Part shown: one piece after another, positions 9,033 to 18,797 of the stretch | Layout of the letters: each line of letters begins with the position of its first letter | How positions within the stretch are numbered: the first letter of the stretch is position 1 | From: Bacteroidota bacterium | GTDB taxonomy: Bacteria; Bacteroidota; Bacteroidia; NS11-12g; UBA9320 | Direction of reading: 5' to 3' | Assembly: GCA_016124755.1 (NCBI GenBank) | Contig: WGNA01000011.1 | Coordinates: 182,688 to 246,687, forward strand | Length of the DNA stretch: 64,000 bases | Notes under the pieces: model-generated | Seen by the model: only the letters and a program-made list of their open reading frames with translations | What the model was told of the DNA's origin: nothing | Database searches by the model: none | Program-made: the position numbers and the translations under genes

Positions 9033-11288
9033 ATGACTAAAATCCACAAAGCCTTATTCGTTTTTCTTTTTCTGTGTTTTTCGTTGACTTCTATGGCTCA
9101 GTGGAAGGTGTTAAAAGGAGATTGGGCACCAGAATCTCATCTCTCCGGGAATTATCTCTTCTACTACACACACATTGAGGAGAATGCGTTCAAGCGTCTT
9201 GATCTTCGGGATACCACTTACAAGACCATTAAGGATATGAAGAAGGATTCCGGAGCTTTTTTTGGCGGGGATAAGCTCAGTGTTTCGAATCAGATAAGAT
9301 GTATGGGGAGACACGTCATTTGTACATCAGAGCAAGTGCCGTTTATTAGTCACGACTATGGCGATACTTGGGACAGTTTCCCCATTCCGGTGTCAAAGCA
9401 CATTGTTCATTGTTTCGTGCAGGAAGGAGTGTTCGGATTCATTTCAAACAAGAACTTTTATTGGTCCGTTGATTCTGCCAGCAGTTTTAAATCTGTTCAG
9501 ATAGTAGACGAGGATAAGGAAATGATTCCCAAAATGCTTCTGGGGTCAAAACTGTTTTTCGAGGCGTATGAAAGTAACAAGACGCTCAAGTATTTTTCGG
9601 TCAATCTTGATGGCACCGGTCTGGTGGAGGTAAAGGATGATAGGTTGATTAAGTCTAAGTTATATAACGGAATAATCGTAAGTCATGACCTACAGAAAAT
9701 CAACCTATCACTGGACTCCGGAAAGAACTGGATTAACCGGCCAAACTCGGATGGTATATGGTTGATTAAAGCAACAGATGGTGGTTTTTTTTGTATGAAG
9801 AGGGATGCATCCAATAACCTTGAGGAGTATTATATCACCTATGATACCTTTCAAACCTTTCTGGGTATATCTCCGAAATCAACTTACTCCCAAGCACCAA
9901 CCAACATGTTTTTGTACAATGGCGACTTTTTCACCTCGGGATATCAAGGGATCCATCAACTCAAAAGACCCAATTTTACAAAGCGACATGTAGAAGGGGT
10001 GGTTTATCTTGATTTAAATGCCGACGGAGTGCAGAACGTTGGCGAGACGGGACTTGCGAATGTTCTGGTGCGGTTCAATACCGGTGGGTGGGCTTGTGTC
10101 ACGAACTCATTAGGGAATTACTCATTTGATTTGGTTTCCGGTCCTGATTCTGTGATCATACATAGTCCAGTGTTAACCGCGCACAACACCGATCGATTTT
10201 GGTTCACAAAACCATCAGATACCGTGAACTTTGGGTTACAAGTTGATACAACACGGTTTGAACTTCAACCTTTTATCTCGGCAGCTTCCAGCATAAATAC
10301 CATAAGAGGGGGGACCTATAATCTGGGATGCATCAATCGCGGTGGTAAGCCGGTAAAAACCAAGTTGAGATTTGTCGTGCATCCGGATATGAGCATATCG
10401 AAAAGCTCAGAACAATATGAACAATTGAATGATTCCACCTATCAATGGCAACTTGAGTTAAAACCGATGGATGCCAAGTCGATTTCCTGTGTACTTGTGA
10501 TTGATACATCGACCAACTTAAGTTCCAATGATTCAATCCGCCTCAGACTTATGGCGTCGCCTTCCGATCAGGAATTTGATCCGAACCACAGCTATAGAGA
10601 AATTGAGCAGAGAGTAACCACGTCCTATGATCCAAATGATAAGTCGGTTTGGCCAGAGAATATTGACCCCGACCACGCATCAACTGGAAGAAAAATTCAA
10701 TATCATATCCGGTTTCAAAATACAGGTACAGACACAGCGTACAAAGTGGTAATAGCCGATACACTTGATCAATGGCTTATGTCAGAAAAGTTGAACATTC
10801 TGGAGTATAGTCATCCCATGAGGATGTATGTAAATGGCCCTGTTGTCCATTTTATTTTCGACAACATTCTGTTACCGGATAGCAATACAAACCAAACCGG
10901 CAGCAATGGTTACGTGACCTTTGAATGCGAGTTAAGAGATGGATTGAAGGAAGGAGAGGAAGTGAACAACACGGCTTTTATTTATTTCGATCACAATGAT
11001 GCTGTTAAAACGAATGCGGCAACCACTGTTGTGAGAAGGCGACTTTCAACGCATTTGTATCTGCCGGATAGTAAAAAAGTTGTTTACCCCAATCCGGTTA
11101 GTGATATTCTGCATGTACCTGTTCAAGGAAAGGTAAGGATCTATTCGATGGATGGATTGGAAGTTTTTAGCGGTTCGATCACACATTCAGCATCGATCGA
11201 TGTGTCTTTTTTAAAGCCGGGGTCGTATATCCTGCGAGTTGAGGACGGCTCAAATGGATTTGTTTCCAGATTTATAAAACAGCCGTAA
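9033..11288 (+). CDS. T9SS type A sorting domain protein with SdrD-like B domain and conserved-repeat (DUF7619-like) domain
   Basis: GVVYLDLNADGVQNVGETGLANVLV; SYDPNDKSVWPENI...IRFQNTGTDTAYKVVIADTLD; C-term KVVYPNPVSDILHV..GSYILRVEDGS. Confidence 0.85.
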   Translation: MTKIHKALFVFLFLCFSLTSMAQWKVLKGDWAPESHLSGNYLFYYTHIEENAFKRLDLRDTTYKTIKDMKKDSGAFFGGDKLSVSNQIRCMGRHVICTSEQVPFISHDYGDTWDSFPIPVSKHIVHCFVQEGVFGFISNKNFYWSVDSASSFKSVQIVDEDKEMIPKMLLGSKLFFEAYESNKTLKYFSVNLDGTGLVEVKDDRLIKSKLYNGIIVSHDLQKINLSLDSGKNWINRPNSDGIWLIKATDGGFFCMKRDASNNLEEYYITYDTFQTFLGISPKSTYSQAPTNMFLYNGDFFTSGYQGIHQLKRPNFTKRHVEGVVYLDLNADGVQNVGETGLANVLVRFNTGGWACVTNSLGNYSFDLVSGPDSVIIHSPVLTAHNTDRFWFTKPSDTVNFGLQVDTTRFELQPFISAASSINTIRGGTYNLGCINRGGKPVKTKLRFVVHPDMSISKSSEQYEQLNDSTYQWQLELKPMDAKSISCVLVIDTSTNLSSNDSIRLRLMASPSDQEFDPNHSYREIEQRVTTSYDPNDKSVWPENIDPDHASTGRKIQYHIRFQNTGTDTAYKVVIADTLDQWLMSEKLNILEYSHPMRMYVNGPVVHFIFDNILLPDSNTNQTGSNGYVTFECELRDGLKEGEEVNNTAFIYFDHNDAVKTNAATTVVRRRLSTHLYLPDSKKVVYPNPVSDILHVPVQGKVRIYSMDGLEVFSGSITHSASIDVSFLKPGSYILRVEDGSNGFVSRFIKQP

Positions 11289-11370
11289 TCAAATTGCGCA
11301 AGAGCGTTGATTGAGTTACGTACATTTGCTGGTTGGGAATGCTTCTGGCATCCCGTTAAATAAAGATTTC

Positions 11371-12204
11371 ATGGTAGTGAAGCATTTAAAAGCGATCATA
11401 ACAATTGTCCTAGTGGCTTTCGTCTACAGCTGTGCCCGTGTCCCTATGACGGGTCGGCGTCAGACCAAACTCTTACCCGAAAGTGAATTGGTATCTATGA
11501 GCCTAACCGAATATCAGGGCTTTCTGGATACGTCGGTGGTGGTAAAAACAGGAGCTCAGCAGCAGATGATCACAAATGTGGGAACCCGTATTTCCAAAGC
11601 GGTGGAAGATTATCTCCGAACAACAAAAGATTCTTCGGCGGTTGGTTTATTCAAATGGGAATTTCATCTTGTAGATAATCCCACGGTGAATGCCTGGTGC
11701 ATGCCGGGTGGTAAGGTTGTTTTTTATTCGGGTATTATGCCGATTTGCCAGGATGAAAACGGAGTTGCGGTTGTTATGGGACACGAAATTTCCCATGCAG
11801 TTGCCCGACACGGAAACGAGCGCATGAGTCAGGGATTGATTCAGCAATTGGGAGGAATTGCCTTATCGGTTGCCATCGCAGACAAACCGGCGCAAACGCA
11901 GCAATTATTTCAGATAGCTTACGGTGTGGGAACTCAGGTTGGCATTATGTTGCCGTTTAGTCGAACACACGAAAGCGAGGCCGATCACATTGGGTTAATG
12001 TTTATGTCAATGGCCGGATACGATCCTGCAACAGCACCTAAATTCTGGGAGCGAATGTCGTCGATGTCGGGAGGAGCAGGAGTGCCGGCATTTTTAAGTA
12101 CGCACCCCAGTGATCAGAAACGCATGCAGGATTTGCAGAAGTTACAGCCACAGGCAATGGTGTATTACAACCAATATCTCGAAAAACAGAAAAAGGGAAA
12201 TTGA
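11371..12204 (+). CDS. M48 family metallopeptidase (lipoprotein)
   Basis: VVMGHEISHAVARHGNERMSQ (HExxH) and ESEADHIGL; lipobox-like VYSCARVPMTGRRQ. ORF track start 11311; ATG 11371 preferred. Confidence 0.9.
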   Translation: MVVKHLKAIITIVLVAFVYSCARVPMTGRRQTKLLPESELVSMSLTEYQGFLDTSVVVKTGAQQQMITNVGTRISKAVEDYLRTTKDSSAVGLFKWEFHLVDNPTVNAWCMPGGKVVFYSGIMPICQDENGVAVVMGHEISHAVARHGNERMSQGLIQQLGGIALSVAIADKPAQTQQLFQIAYGVGTQVGIMLPFSRTHESEADHIGLMFMSMAGYDPATAPKFWERMSSMSGGAGVPAFLSTHPSDQKRMQDLQKLQPQAMVYYNQYLEKQKKGN

Positions 12205-12974
12205 GATCCGGAATCAGGTCGGGAATCGTACTTTCAATTTTTGTATGTTCTTCTGTTGCACTAATTTTATTTTTTGCTTTTAGAAATAAAGCGACGACAA
12301 CTTTTGGATATTCTCAGGTTGAATTTCAAACACAAAAATTCCATGTATTTAAAATTGATGTAGCACGAGATTCTATAATTCTAGCCTGGAAACAGGAAGG
12401 AAAGATCATTGGTAATCTCAAATCTTTTGTGCAATCGCGAAATAATAAATTACTCATGGCAACCAACGCGGGCATGTTTCACCCGAATCGGCAACCGGTA
12501 GGATTGTATGTAGAGGGAGGCAAAGAAATGGTCGCAATTGATACTGATGTGAGAGCAGGTAATTTCTATCTGAAACCGAATGGAGTTTTTGCATTCTTTC
12601 ATGGCAACCCCTGGATTGGTACCACCGATCAATATAGGAAACTGAAACAATTTCCGGAATTGGCAACTCAATCCGGACCAATGCTGGTTTCTGATTCTCT
12701 TATTCATCCGGCGTTTAACCAGGGTTCCGGTAATGTCCAGATCCGATCCGGAGTGGGTTTAGACGGAGATGGCAATTTGTTTTTTGTGATATCCGATTCT
12801 AAAATTTCCTTTTATGAAATTGCCGAATTCTTCAGAACTAAATTAGATTGCGGGAATGCTTTATATCTGGACGGTACGATTTCATCAATGTACGTCTCGG
12901 AATTAAAATTATACACCCATGGGGATCGAGAATTTGGCCCCATGATCGGCGTAATGAAAAAGAAGGAGTTTTGA
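12201..12974 (+). CDS. Phosphodiester glycosidase (NAGPA-like) family protein
   Basis: ATNAGMFHPNRQPVGLYVEGG...LATQSGPMLV...RSGVGLDGDGNLFFVIS...CGNALYLDGTISSMY. Confidence 0.85.
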   Translation: MRSGIRSGIVLSIFVCSSVALILFFAFRNKATTTFGYSQVEFQTQKFHVFKIDVARDSIILAWKQEGKIIGNLKSFVQSRNNKLLMATNAGMFHPNRQPVGLYVEGGKEMVAIDTDVRAGNFYLKPNGVFAFFHGNPWIGTTDQYRKLKQFPELATQSGPMLVSDSLIHPAFNQGSGNVQIRSGVGLDGDGNLFFVISDSKISFYEIAEFFRTKLDCGNALYLDGTISSMYVSELKLYTHGDREFGPMIGVMKKKEF

Positions 12975-13025
12975 TGTCGCGGAACGATACTGTATTATTG
13001 GACGGAAAAGGAAGTCTTTAGGCCG

Positions 13026-14009
13026 ATGCATTATACCGCAGAATTGCTTTCCGGAAACGACATTGATCCCGAAAAATGGGATGCGTTTGTCGTTCGATCG
13101 GAAATGGGAAGCATTTATTCGGAAAGTTGGTACATGCAGATAATTGCACCGGGTTGGAAAGCCATTGTCGTTTCCGGAGATGGAGAATGGGAAGCAATAA
13201 TGCCGCTGTCATTCAGCCGTAAGTTCGGAGTGCTTTATTCTCTCCAACCGATTTTTGCTCAATACTGGGGAATTATATTCCGGAATACTCATGACACCAC
13301 GAATCGGATAGCCGAGCGAAACAAATCGGTTTTAGAAGAAATCCATAAGATTCTCCCGGAGTCTATTACGTTATTTAATTATAATTTTAGTCCGTCGTTT
13401 CGTTATTTCCTTCCGTTTTTTTGGAATAATTACAATATTAATCCGCGTCTTAATTATGTGTTAAAATGCGCAAATACTCCGGATGAAATGCTGAAATCGT
13501 ATTCCAAACGAATCCGGAATGATTTGCAGAAAGCAAAAAAGAACGGCCTTGATTGTCGGGAATCGGAAGATTTAAATGACATCGCAAAATTGTGTGTAGA
13601 ACAGAGGATTTTACATGTTGATCAGTCGGCGGTGTTGCTGAAAATCTGGAATGCAGTAAAGGAAAGAAAAAGAGGATTTTGTTTGAAAGTTTATGATGAA
13701 TCGGGGAATTTGCAATGTGGCGGACTCTTTCTGATTTACAGGAACAAATTAATTTATTCTACTTCTGCTACGGCGGCTGAATTTAAAAGAACAGGATGCA
13801 CTTCATTAATGATTCATTCGGCGATTATGCGGGCATGCAAAGATCCGGGATTAAACGAATTTGATTTTGAAGGCTCGATGATCGAACCGATTGAACATTA
13901 TTTCCGGGGCTTTAATCCCGAACCTGAAATTTATTATCAGATAGAAAAGAATAAACTCGGTTTCCTATTTAGGTTATATCAGAAATTGAATTCTTTGAGA
14001 AAGAAATAG
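13026..14009 (+). CDS. GNAT/FemAB-like acyltransferase
   Basis: YSKRIRNDLQKAKKNGLDCRE..., LFLIYRNKLIYSTSATAAEFKRTGCTSLMIHSAIMRAC, FDFEGSMIEPIEHYFRGFN. Confidence 0.75.
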   Translation: MHYTAELLSGNDIDPEKWDAFVVRSEMGSIYSESWYMQIIAPGWKAIVVSGDGEWEAIMPLSFSRKFGVLYSLQPIFAQYWGIIFRNTHDTTNRIAERNKSVLEEIHKILPESITLFNYNFSPSFRYFLPFFWNNYNINPRLNYVLKCANTPDEMLKSYSKRIRNDLQKAKKNGLDCRESEDLNDIAKLCVEQRILHVDQSAVLLKIWNAVKERKRGFCLKVYDESGNLQCGGLFLIYRNKLIYSTSATAAEFKRTGCTSLMIHSAIMRACKDPGLNEFDFEGSMIEPIEHYFRGFNPEPEIYYQIEKNKLGFLFRLYQKLNSLRKK

Positions 14010-14039
14010 AAATCAGTTTAATTTATTGAATTGGGTAAA

Positions 14040-14872
14040 GATGGTTTGAGGAAGTTCCATCTTGAACAGCCAAACCCGCTTTCTATTTTTGATTGGTATT
14101 GGATGCCTGTTGCTGCAGGGCAATAGCCGCCCCTCCCTGGATGAAAGTTCGCATTCTTTAGAATGGTTTGCAAAATATCGGATGCATTTAAGCACTTATT
14201 TTTCTTCGAAATGATCGTAGATCTTGTGGCGCGAAGTTGGTTTCACGCAGAGACGCAGGAAATAGGGAATTATAAATTTGGTTGTTCTGGTTTTATGAAA
14301 ACCTCTTTTTTATGAGGGTGAAAAGAGAGTTCGCAGAGTTGCTCGTGAACGAGCATTTTAAACGAATGGAATTCTGCATTTTGAGGAAACATCCACATTC
14401 AACAGCCAAACCCGTTTTCTATTTTGATTGCTTTTGAAACCTTGTTGCTGCAGGGCAATAGCCGCCCCTCCCCGGATGAAAGTTCTCATTTTTTAGAATA
14501 TTCTGCAAAATTTTAGTGGCATTTAAGCACTTATTTTTCCTCGTAATGATCGGATCTGATGGCAAGAAGTTGGTTTCGCGCAGAGACGCAGGAAATAGGG
14601 AATTATAAATTTGGTTGTTCTGGTTTTATGAAAACCTCTTTTTTATGAGGGTGAAGAGAGAGTTCGCAGAGTTGCTCGTGAAAGAGCTTTACATTTTGGG
14701 TGAATTAGTGGGCTTGAGAAAACATCCATATTGAATAGCCAAACCGGCTTTCTATTTTTTGATTGGTATTGGATTCTTGTTGCTGCCGGGCTATAGCCGC
14801 CCCTCCCCGGATGAAAGTTCGCATTCTTTAGAATGGTTTGCAAATATTCAGATTCATTTAAGCACTTATCTT
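14040..14872. repeat. ~335-bp-period tandem repeat, array A (three cores)
   Basis: Core agccgcccctccC/Tggatgaaagttc at 14126, 14461 and 14796 (spacing 335, 335), with shared surrounding text (cacgcagagacgcaggaaatagggaattataaatttggttgtt; gttgctcgtgaacgagc). Confidence 0.95.
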
Positions 14873-14979
14873 TTATTATTCGAACGAATTAACATTTGGC
14901 ATCCATGATAGGAGGAATGTACTCGAAGCCATGAGTATAAGAAAGTGGCAAATACCGGATCTGTTTTGGTATAAAAAAA

Positions 14980-15001
14980 GAGTCCGGAAAAATCCGGACT
15001 C
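14980..15001 (-). terminator. Rho-independent terminator for the 16525->15125 gene
   Basis: GAGTCCGGA-aaaa-TCCGGACTC 9-bp stem, followed on the minus strand by TTTTTTT. Confidence 0.8.
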
Positions 15002-15124
15002 ATGGAGATAAGGGCAAAGGAAATTACCTTATTACATTTCTGATCGGGTCAACCTACATTGAACAGGGTTTCATGTTGTACTCTGCATGTAACCCGTACA
15101 TCGCCGTTTCAGAAATTGCAGGCA

Positions 15125-16525
15125 TTAATGCGAAACAATGAGTTTTCTCCTCAAAACCTGACCTTCGCATTCAACCTCAACCACATATGCGCCATTGATT
15201 ATGTGGGAGAGGTCAACACTTGCCTTTGCGTCGTTGGGCTGTTGAATCAGAATTTCTTTTCCGCTTAAATCCGTAATTCGAATAGTACTGATCAAAGTGT
15301 TTTCTACAGAAAGGGTAATTGTGGAATTAGCCGGATTCGGATACATTACAAATCCGTTTAGTTCCATTTTCATAATACCGGTTGAACCTCCCTGAGAAGA
15401 TCCGGTGTCTGCGTCACCAATGGTTCCGCCGCCGCTACAGCTGGTAACCGGTGAGGTGAGATAGTTACTGAAGTCAACCACTACTCCGATGGTTATATCG
15501 TCGTTAAAATCCTTTATCCCGGCGGCAATGCTCGAAGGATTTGTAGAACCCCAATAATTCTGTTGGAAATCAAATGTGTCTGCGATTCCGGGAGTTCCCA
15601 TTCCTTTCATTACTACACTGTGCTCCGAGAAATTCAGGAAGTTGTTGTATCGGGCAGTAAACGTGGCAGGTGGGGTAGTTGCATACGATTCGAAAAACGA
15701 ACGGGATGAATCAAATGTGTTATACAACATTTCAAGAGACGCCCCCGGTTTAGCATAACTCAATTCGGTTACACTAAAATCAAAATTTGAAAATAGGTTA
15801 CACTCCAATTTAACGTGGTTGTATTGACCTGCCTGACGAATTCCCGGGTAACTGGAAAAGTCACGGAAGGTGCTGTTGGTTATTTCAGCCCAGCTACCAA
15901 AGAAAATACCGCTCATGTGTTCTGCATAATTATCGGTGAAAAACAATCGCTGATTGAATGAAGATGATGCGTATACCGGATAACCATAAGCCGTTTTTAC
16001 ACCTCTGAAAACAGATTTTTCGATAATGAGATCATTGGTGTCTTTGTAATTATAACTATAGATGCAGTAGTAATTATCGATGAATTTACAATTGCGAACC
16101 AGCAATCCGGTCTCTTTTAAATCCAATGTTTTTAGTCCGCCTGAAGAACCGTCTCCCTTAAAAAAAACGTAATGAAACTGCGAACCATTTCCGGATGCAG
16201 CATCGTAACCTGTTGATTTATCTGTGAACTGAAAAGTAATGAGGTCGCAAGTAATAACTGAATCTTTTTTGCCAACTGCGATCAGTTCTCCGTCGACGAT
16301 AATCCGGTTGGTATTCACATTTGTCTGGATTACGGTTCCCGGCCCTACATTCACCGTAACTCCTTGTTGAATAAGGGTGTTTTGGTTAACGATGTACGGA
16401 CTGCCGGCAGCATTCCATGTCTGGCTGGTTGAAATAATACTTGGAACGGTAGTTTGTGCAGAAGCAAAAATTGCCGTCGCTCCACCGATGAAAGCCATTA
16501 AAATCTTTTTGTACTTGTTTCTCAT
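15125..16525 (-). CDS. T9SS sorting domain protein, right-handed beta-helix type
   Basis: Signal peptide; VNVGPGTVIQTN...; repetitive N-rich beta-helix text; FVMYPNPANSTITLSVEN...GAYVVEVECEGQVLRRKLIVSH. Confidence 0.85.
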   Translation of the reverse strand: MRNKYKKILMAFIGGATAIFASAQTTVPSIISTSQTWNAAGSPYIVNQNTLIQQGVTVNVGPGTVIQTNVNTNRIIVDGELIAVGKKDSVITCDLITFQFTDKSTGYDAASGNGSQFHYVFFKGDGSSGGLKTLDLKETGLLVRNCKFIDNYYCIYSYNYKDTNDLIIEKSVFRGVKTAYGYPVYASSSFNQRLFFTDNYAEHMSGIFFGSWAEITNSTFRDFSSYPGIRQAGQYNHVKLECNLFSNFDFSVTELSYAKPGASLEMLYNTFDSSRSFFESYATTPPATFTARYNNFLNFSEHSVVMKGMGTPGIADTFDFQQNYWGSTNPSSIAAGIKDFNDDITIGVVVDFSNYLTSPVTSCSGGGTIGDADTGSSQGGSTGIMKMELNGFVMYPNPANSTITLSVENTLISTIRITDLSGKEILIQQPNDAKASVDLSHIINGAYVVEVECEGQVLRRKLIVSH

Positions 16526-16642
16526 TTACCTACAGAATTGATGTTTTTGTTTTTTGTCTTTCCCTAATGACGAAGACATTTCAAAACGTTGCAGATGGAT
16601 TTTGAATCGAGTGTCAAAAATAAGTCTGAATGGAAATAGTAG

Positions 16643-16662
16643 GGGCAAGACATGTCTTGCCC
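16643..16662. repeat. Perfect 20-bp palindrome GGGCAAGACATGTCTTGCCC
   Basis: Direct reading; self-complementary. Confidence 0.9.
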
Positions 16663-16731
16663 GGGTATCAGTAGCGGTAACATAATTGGAGAAATGGATA
16701 AAGAGCAAAGGGCGGAAGAGCGATGGAGTAG

Positions 16732-16751
16732 GGGCAAGATATGTCTTGCCC
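16732..16751. repeat. Near-palindrome GGGCAAGATATGTCTTGCCC
   Basis: Second copy of the 16643 palindrome, one mismatched pair. Confidence 0.9.
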
Positions 16752-16757
16752 GGGAAA

Positions 16758-16787
16758 CGACAACCGTAACTGTAATAGTAACCAGTA
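16758..16787 (-). repeat. Degenerate hexanucleotide array (minus strand TTACNG-type)
   Basis: cgacaa ccgtaa ctgtaa tagtaa ccagta on the plus strand. Confidence 0.7.
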
Positions 16788-16939
16788 CCCATTAGATATG
16801 ATCGTGATTGTTCAATTAATCGGCGGAAGAAAAAAATATCGTAACCAACTGCAACGAATCAAAATCAATCCGTCATTAACACAAAGGCACCGTGTCGGAA
16901 TGAACGGTCTACATTTGTCGGAATAAGGCAAATCAATTG

Positions 16940-17497
16940 ATGTCGGGCAGCGCTGGAAGTGAAATTTCTGAGGACATTATTCGGGGATGTGCTTCTGGTG
17001 ACACGAAGTGCCAACGCTTGGTTTATGAAATTTTTTATACCCGCATGTACGCAATTTGCCTAAGATACAGTCGCGACGAAGATGAAGCACTCGACCTTCT
17101 TCATGAAGGCTTCATCAAGGTATTTAAATATGCGGCATCATTTAATGGTGATGCGGATTTTGCTGCGTGGATCAAGCGGGTATTCACCAACAATTGCATC
17201 GACTATGTTCGCTCGGCCTATAAAAAGTACATCACGTATGTCGACGAAGTATTCAGCAACGAAAGTGAGGAAATGGATTTTAAATCTGATGATACACCCG
17301 AAGTTGAAAAATCTGCTGTGTTCGCAGCCATGAATAAGTTACGACCCGATTATCGGTTGGTGCTTAACCTTTATGCCGTTGAAAATCTATCGCATGCCGA
17401 AATAGCAGATCGTTTGGGAATACAGGAGGTTTCATCAAGATCAAAATTGTTACGGGCCAGAAAAGCATTAAAAAAGTTATTGAATTCAAATGGCTGA
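16940..17497 (+). CDS. RNA polymerase sigma-70 factor, ECF type
   Basis: YSRDEDEALDLLHEGFIKVFKYAASFNGDADFAAWIKRVFTNNCIDYVR ... LNLYAVENLSHAEIADRLGIQEVSSRSKLLRARKALKKLL. Confidence 0.93.
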   Translation: MSGSAGSEISEDIIRGCASGDTKCQRLVYEIFYTRMYAICLRYSRDEDEALDLLHEGFIKVFKYAASFNGDADFAAWIKRVFTNNCIDYVRSAYKKYITYVDEVFSNESEEMDFKSDDTPEVEKSAVFAAMNKLRPDYRLVLNLYAVENLSHAEIADRLGIQEVSSRSKLLRARKALKKLLNSNG

Positions 17498-18797
17498 CAA
17501 ACGAAACACTTTTGATAACTGGTTGAACGATCAACTCGGCAGTGCTTCAATTGCCAATGCAAATGCCGGGTGGGATGCATTTGCCCAAAGACGAAAGCGC
17601 AGGGCATGGTTTGTTTGGTGGAGTTTTGCTATTCCGGGTGCAGCCGTTATATTTATGACAATCTTTTATTTCTCAGTTAATACGGTTACCAGAGAAAATA
17701 GTGTTGCGAATGCGGGTGAGAAAAAAGGAATCCATCAAGTTCATCCGGAATTGTTCAATCAATCGTATAAGCCTCATTTAAATAAGTATCCAGAAAATGC
17801 AGAGAAACCGGAAGGCAACAATCGAGATTTCGCTTTTTGGAAAAATCAACAAATTAAAAAATCGACTGTATTCCCTGTAATAACTACACCTGAAGAATCG
17901 AAAAATTATAACATTCCACTGGATTCGAATAATACAAATTCCGGTACGATTGCCGAAAACGAAACGGTATCTGAACCACAGAATGCCATTGTTGATTCCG
18001 AACCGAATCTTCCTTTTACCGAGCCTAAAGTGGACGACATTATTAAACCGGGAACAGAATCCATAACCGATTCAGTATTCGGAGCACCTCTGCTTATATC
18101 TAGTCAAAATAAAAAATATTCTTTCTCGATAGACGCAGGTCCTGCAGTGGTAAATCCGTCATATATCGTGAGTTCGCTGGGGCAAAAAATGATTCACAAA
18201 GACTTGCAATCCATTCGTAACCGGTCTGAAACAGGTGCGCTCGGATTTCAGGTTGCTGTGAATTTCTCAGCTACATTCGGTCGATGGCAGCCACTGTTAG
18301 GACTGGGTTTTACCCGAATGAACATCATTGGTAACTACAACTTCGATTACACTGAATATCCGGTTCTGGATGTTGACGGAACCATTCTCGGATATCGGTC
18401 TAAATCGCCTAAACATATTGAATTTACAAGTCATCAATCGTATAGTTCCATTCAGATTCCGATGGGAATTCAATTCACATTATTGCAGAATCGAAAGTGG
18501 GAAGTTTCTGCAGATCAGATGTGGATTACCCAGGTATTACAAGGTGTAAAGGGTGCAACTCCACATCCGGTATTTTTAGATGAGATTGAGCAAATAAGAT
18601 TGTCTAATATGCGATCAACATCTTATTCATGGCAATCGGGTTTGCGATTCACAAGAAGTATAAAAGATCGTAATTCGGTTTATTTGAGATCAGCCTACTC
18701 CCGTAATTTTGGAATTATACAATCAACAGGCTTGTATAAAACCACAATGAATTCGTTTTCGGTTAATTTTGGATTCAAACGGTATTTCGGATTTTGA
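17490..18797 (+). CDS. Single-TM protein with cytoplasmic N-terminus, long linker and C-terminal outer-membrane beta-barrel-like domain
   Basis: ATG overlaps the sigma stop by 8 bp; N-term FDNWLNDQLGS..., TM VWWSFAIPGAAVIFMTIFYFSV, S/N/P-rich linker, C-term YSFSIDAGPAVV...NSFSVNFGFKRYFGF. Confidence 0.75.
   Translation: MADKRNTFDNWLNDQLGSASIANANAGWDAFAQRRKRRAWFVWWSFAIPGAAVIFMTIFYFSVNTVTRENSVANAGEKKGIHQVHPELFNQSYKPHLNKYPENAEKPEGNNRDFAFWKNQQIKKSTVFPVITTPEESKNYNIPLDSNNTNSGTIAENETVSEPQNAIVDSEPNLPFTEPKVDDIIKPGTESITDSVFGAPLLISSQNKKYSFSIDAGPAVVNPSYIVSSLGQKMIHKDLQSIRNRSETGALGFQVAVNFSATFGRWQPLLGLGFTRMNIIGNYNFDYTEYPVLDVDGTILGYRSKSPKHIEFTSHQSYSSIQIPMGIQFTLLQNRKWEVSADQMWITQVLQGVKGATPHPVFLDEIEQIRLSNMRSTSYSWQSGLRFTRSIKDRNSVYLRSAYSRNFGIIQSTGLYKTTMNSFSVNFGFKRYFGF

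Noticed and set aside
14013-14843. Minus-strand small ORFs in array A (60 and 66 aa, sharing ECELSSREGRLLPCSNR / NANFHPGRGGYSPAATR)
   Set aside because: They are shifted readings of the 335-bp repeat, not conserved in frame between units, and have no start/RBS support. Treated as repeat DNA.
16526-16792. 88-aa minus-strand ORF upstream of the beta-helix gene
   Set aside because: Consists of the palindrome/hexamer repeat element; low-complexity translation.
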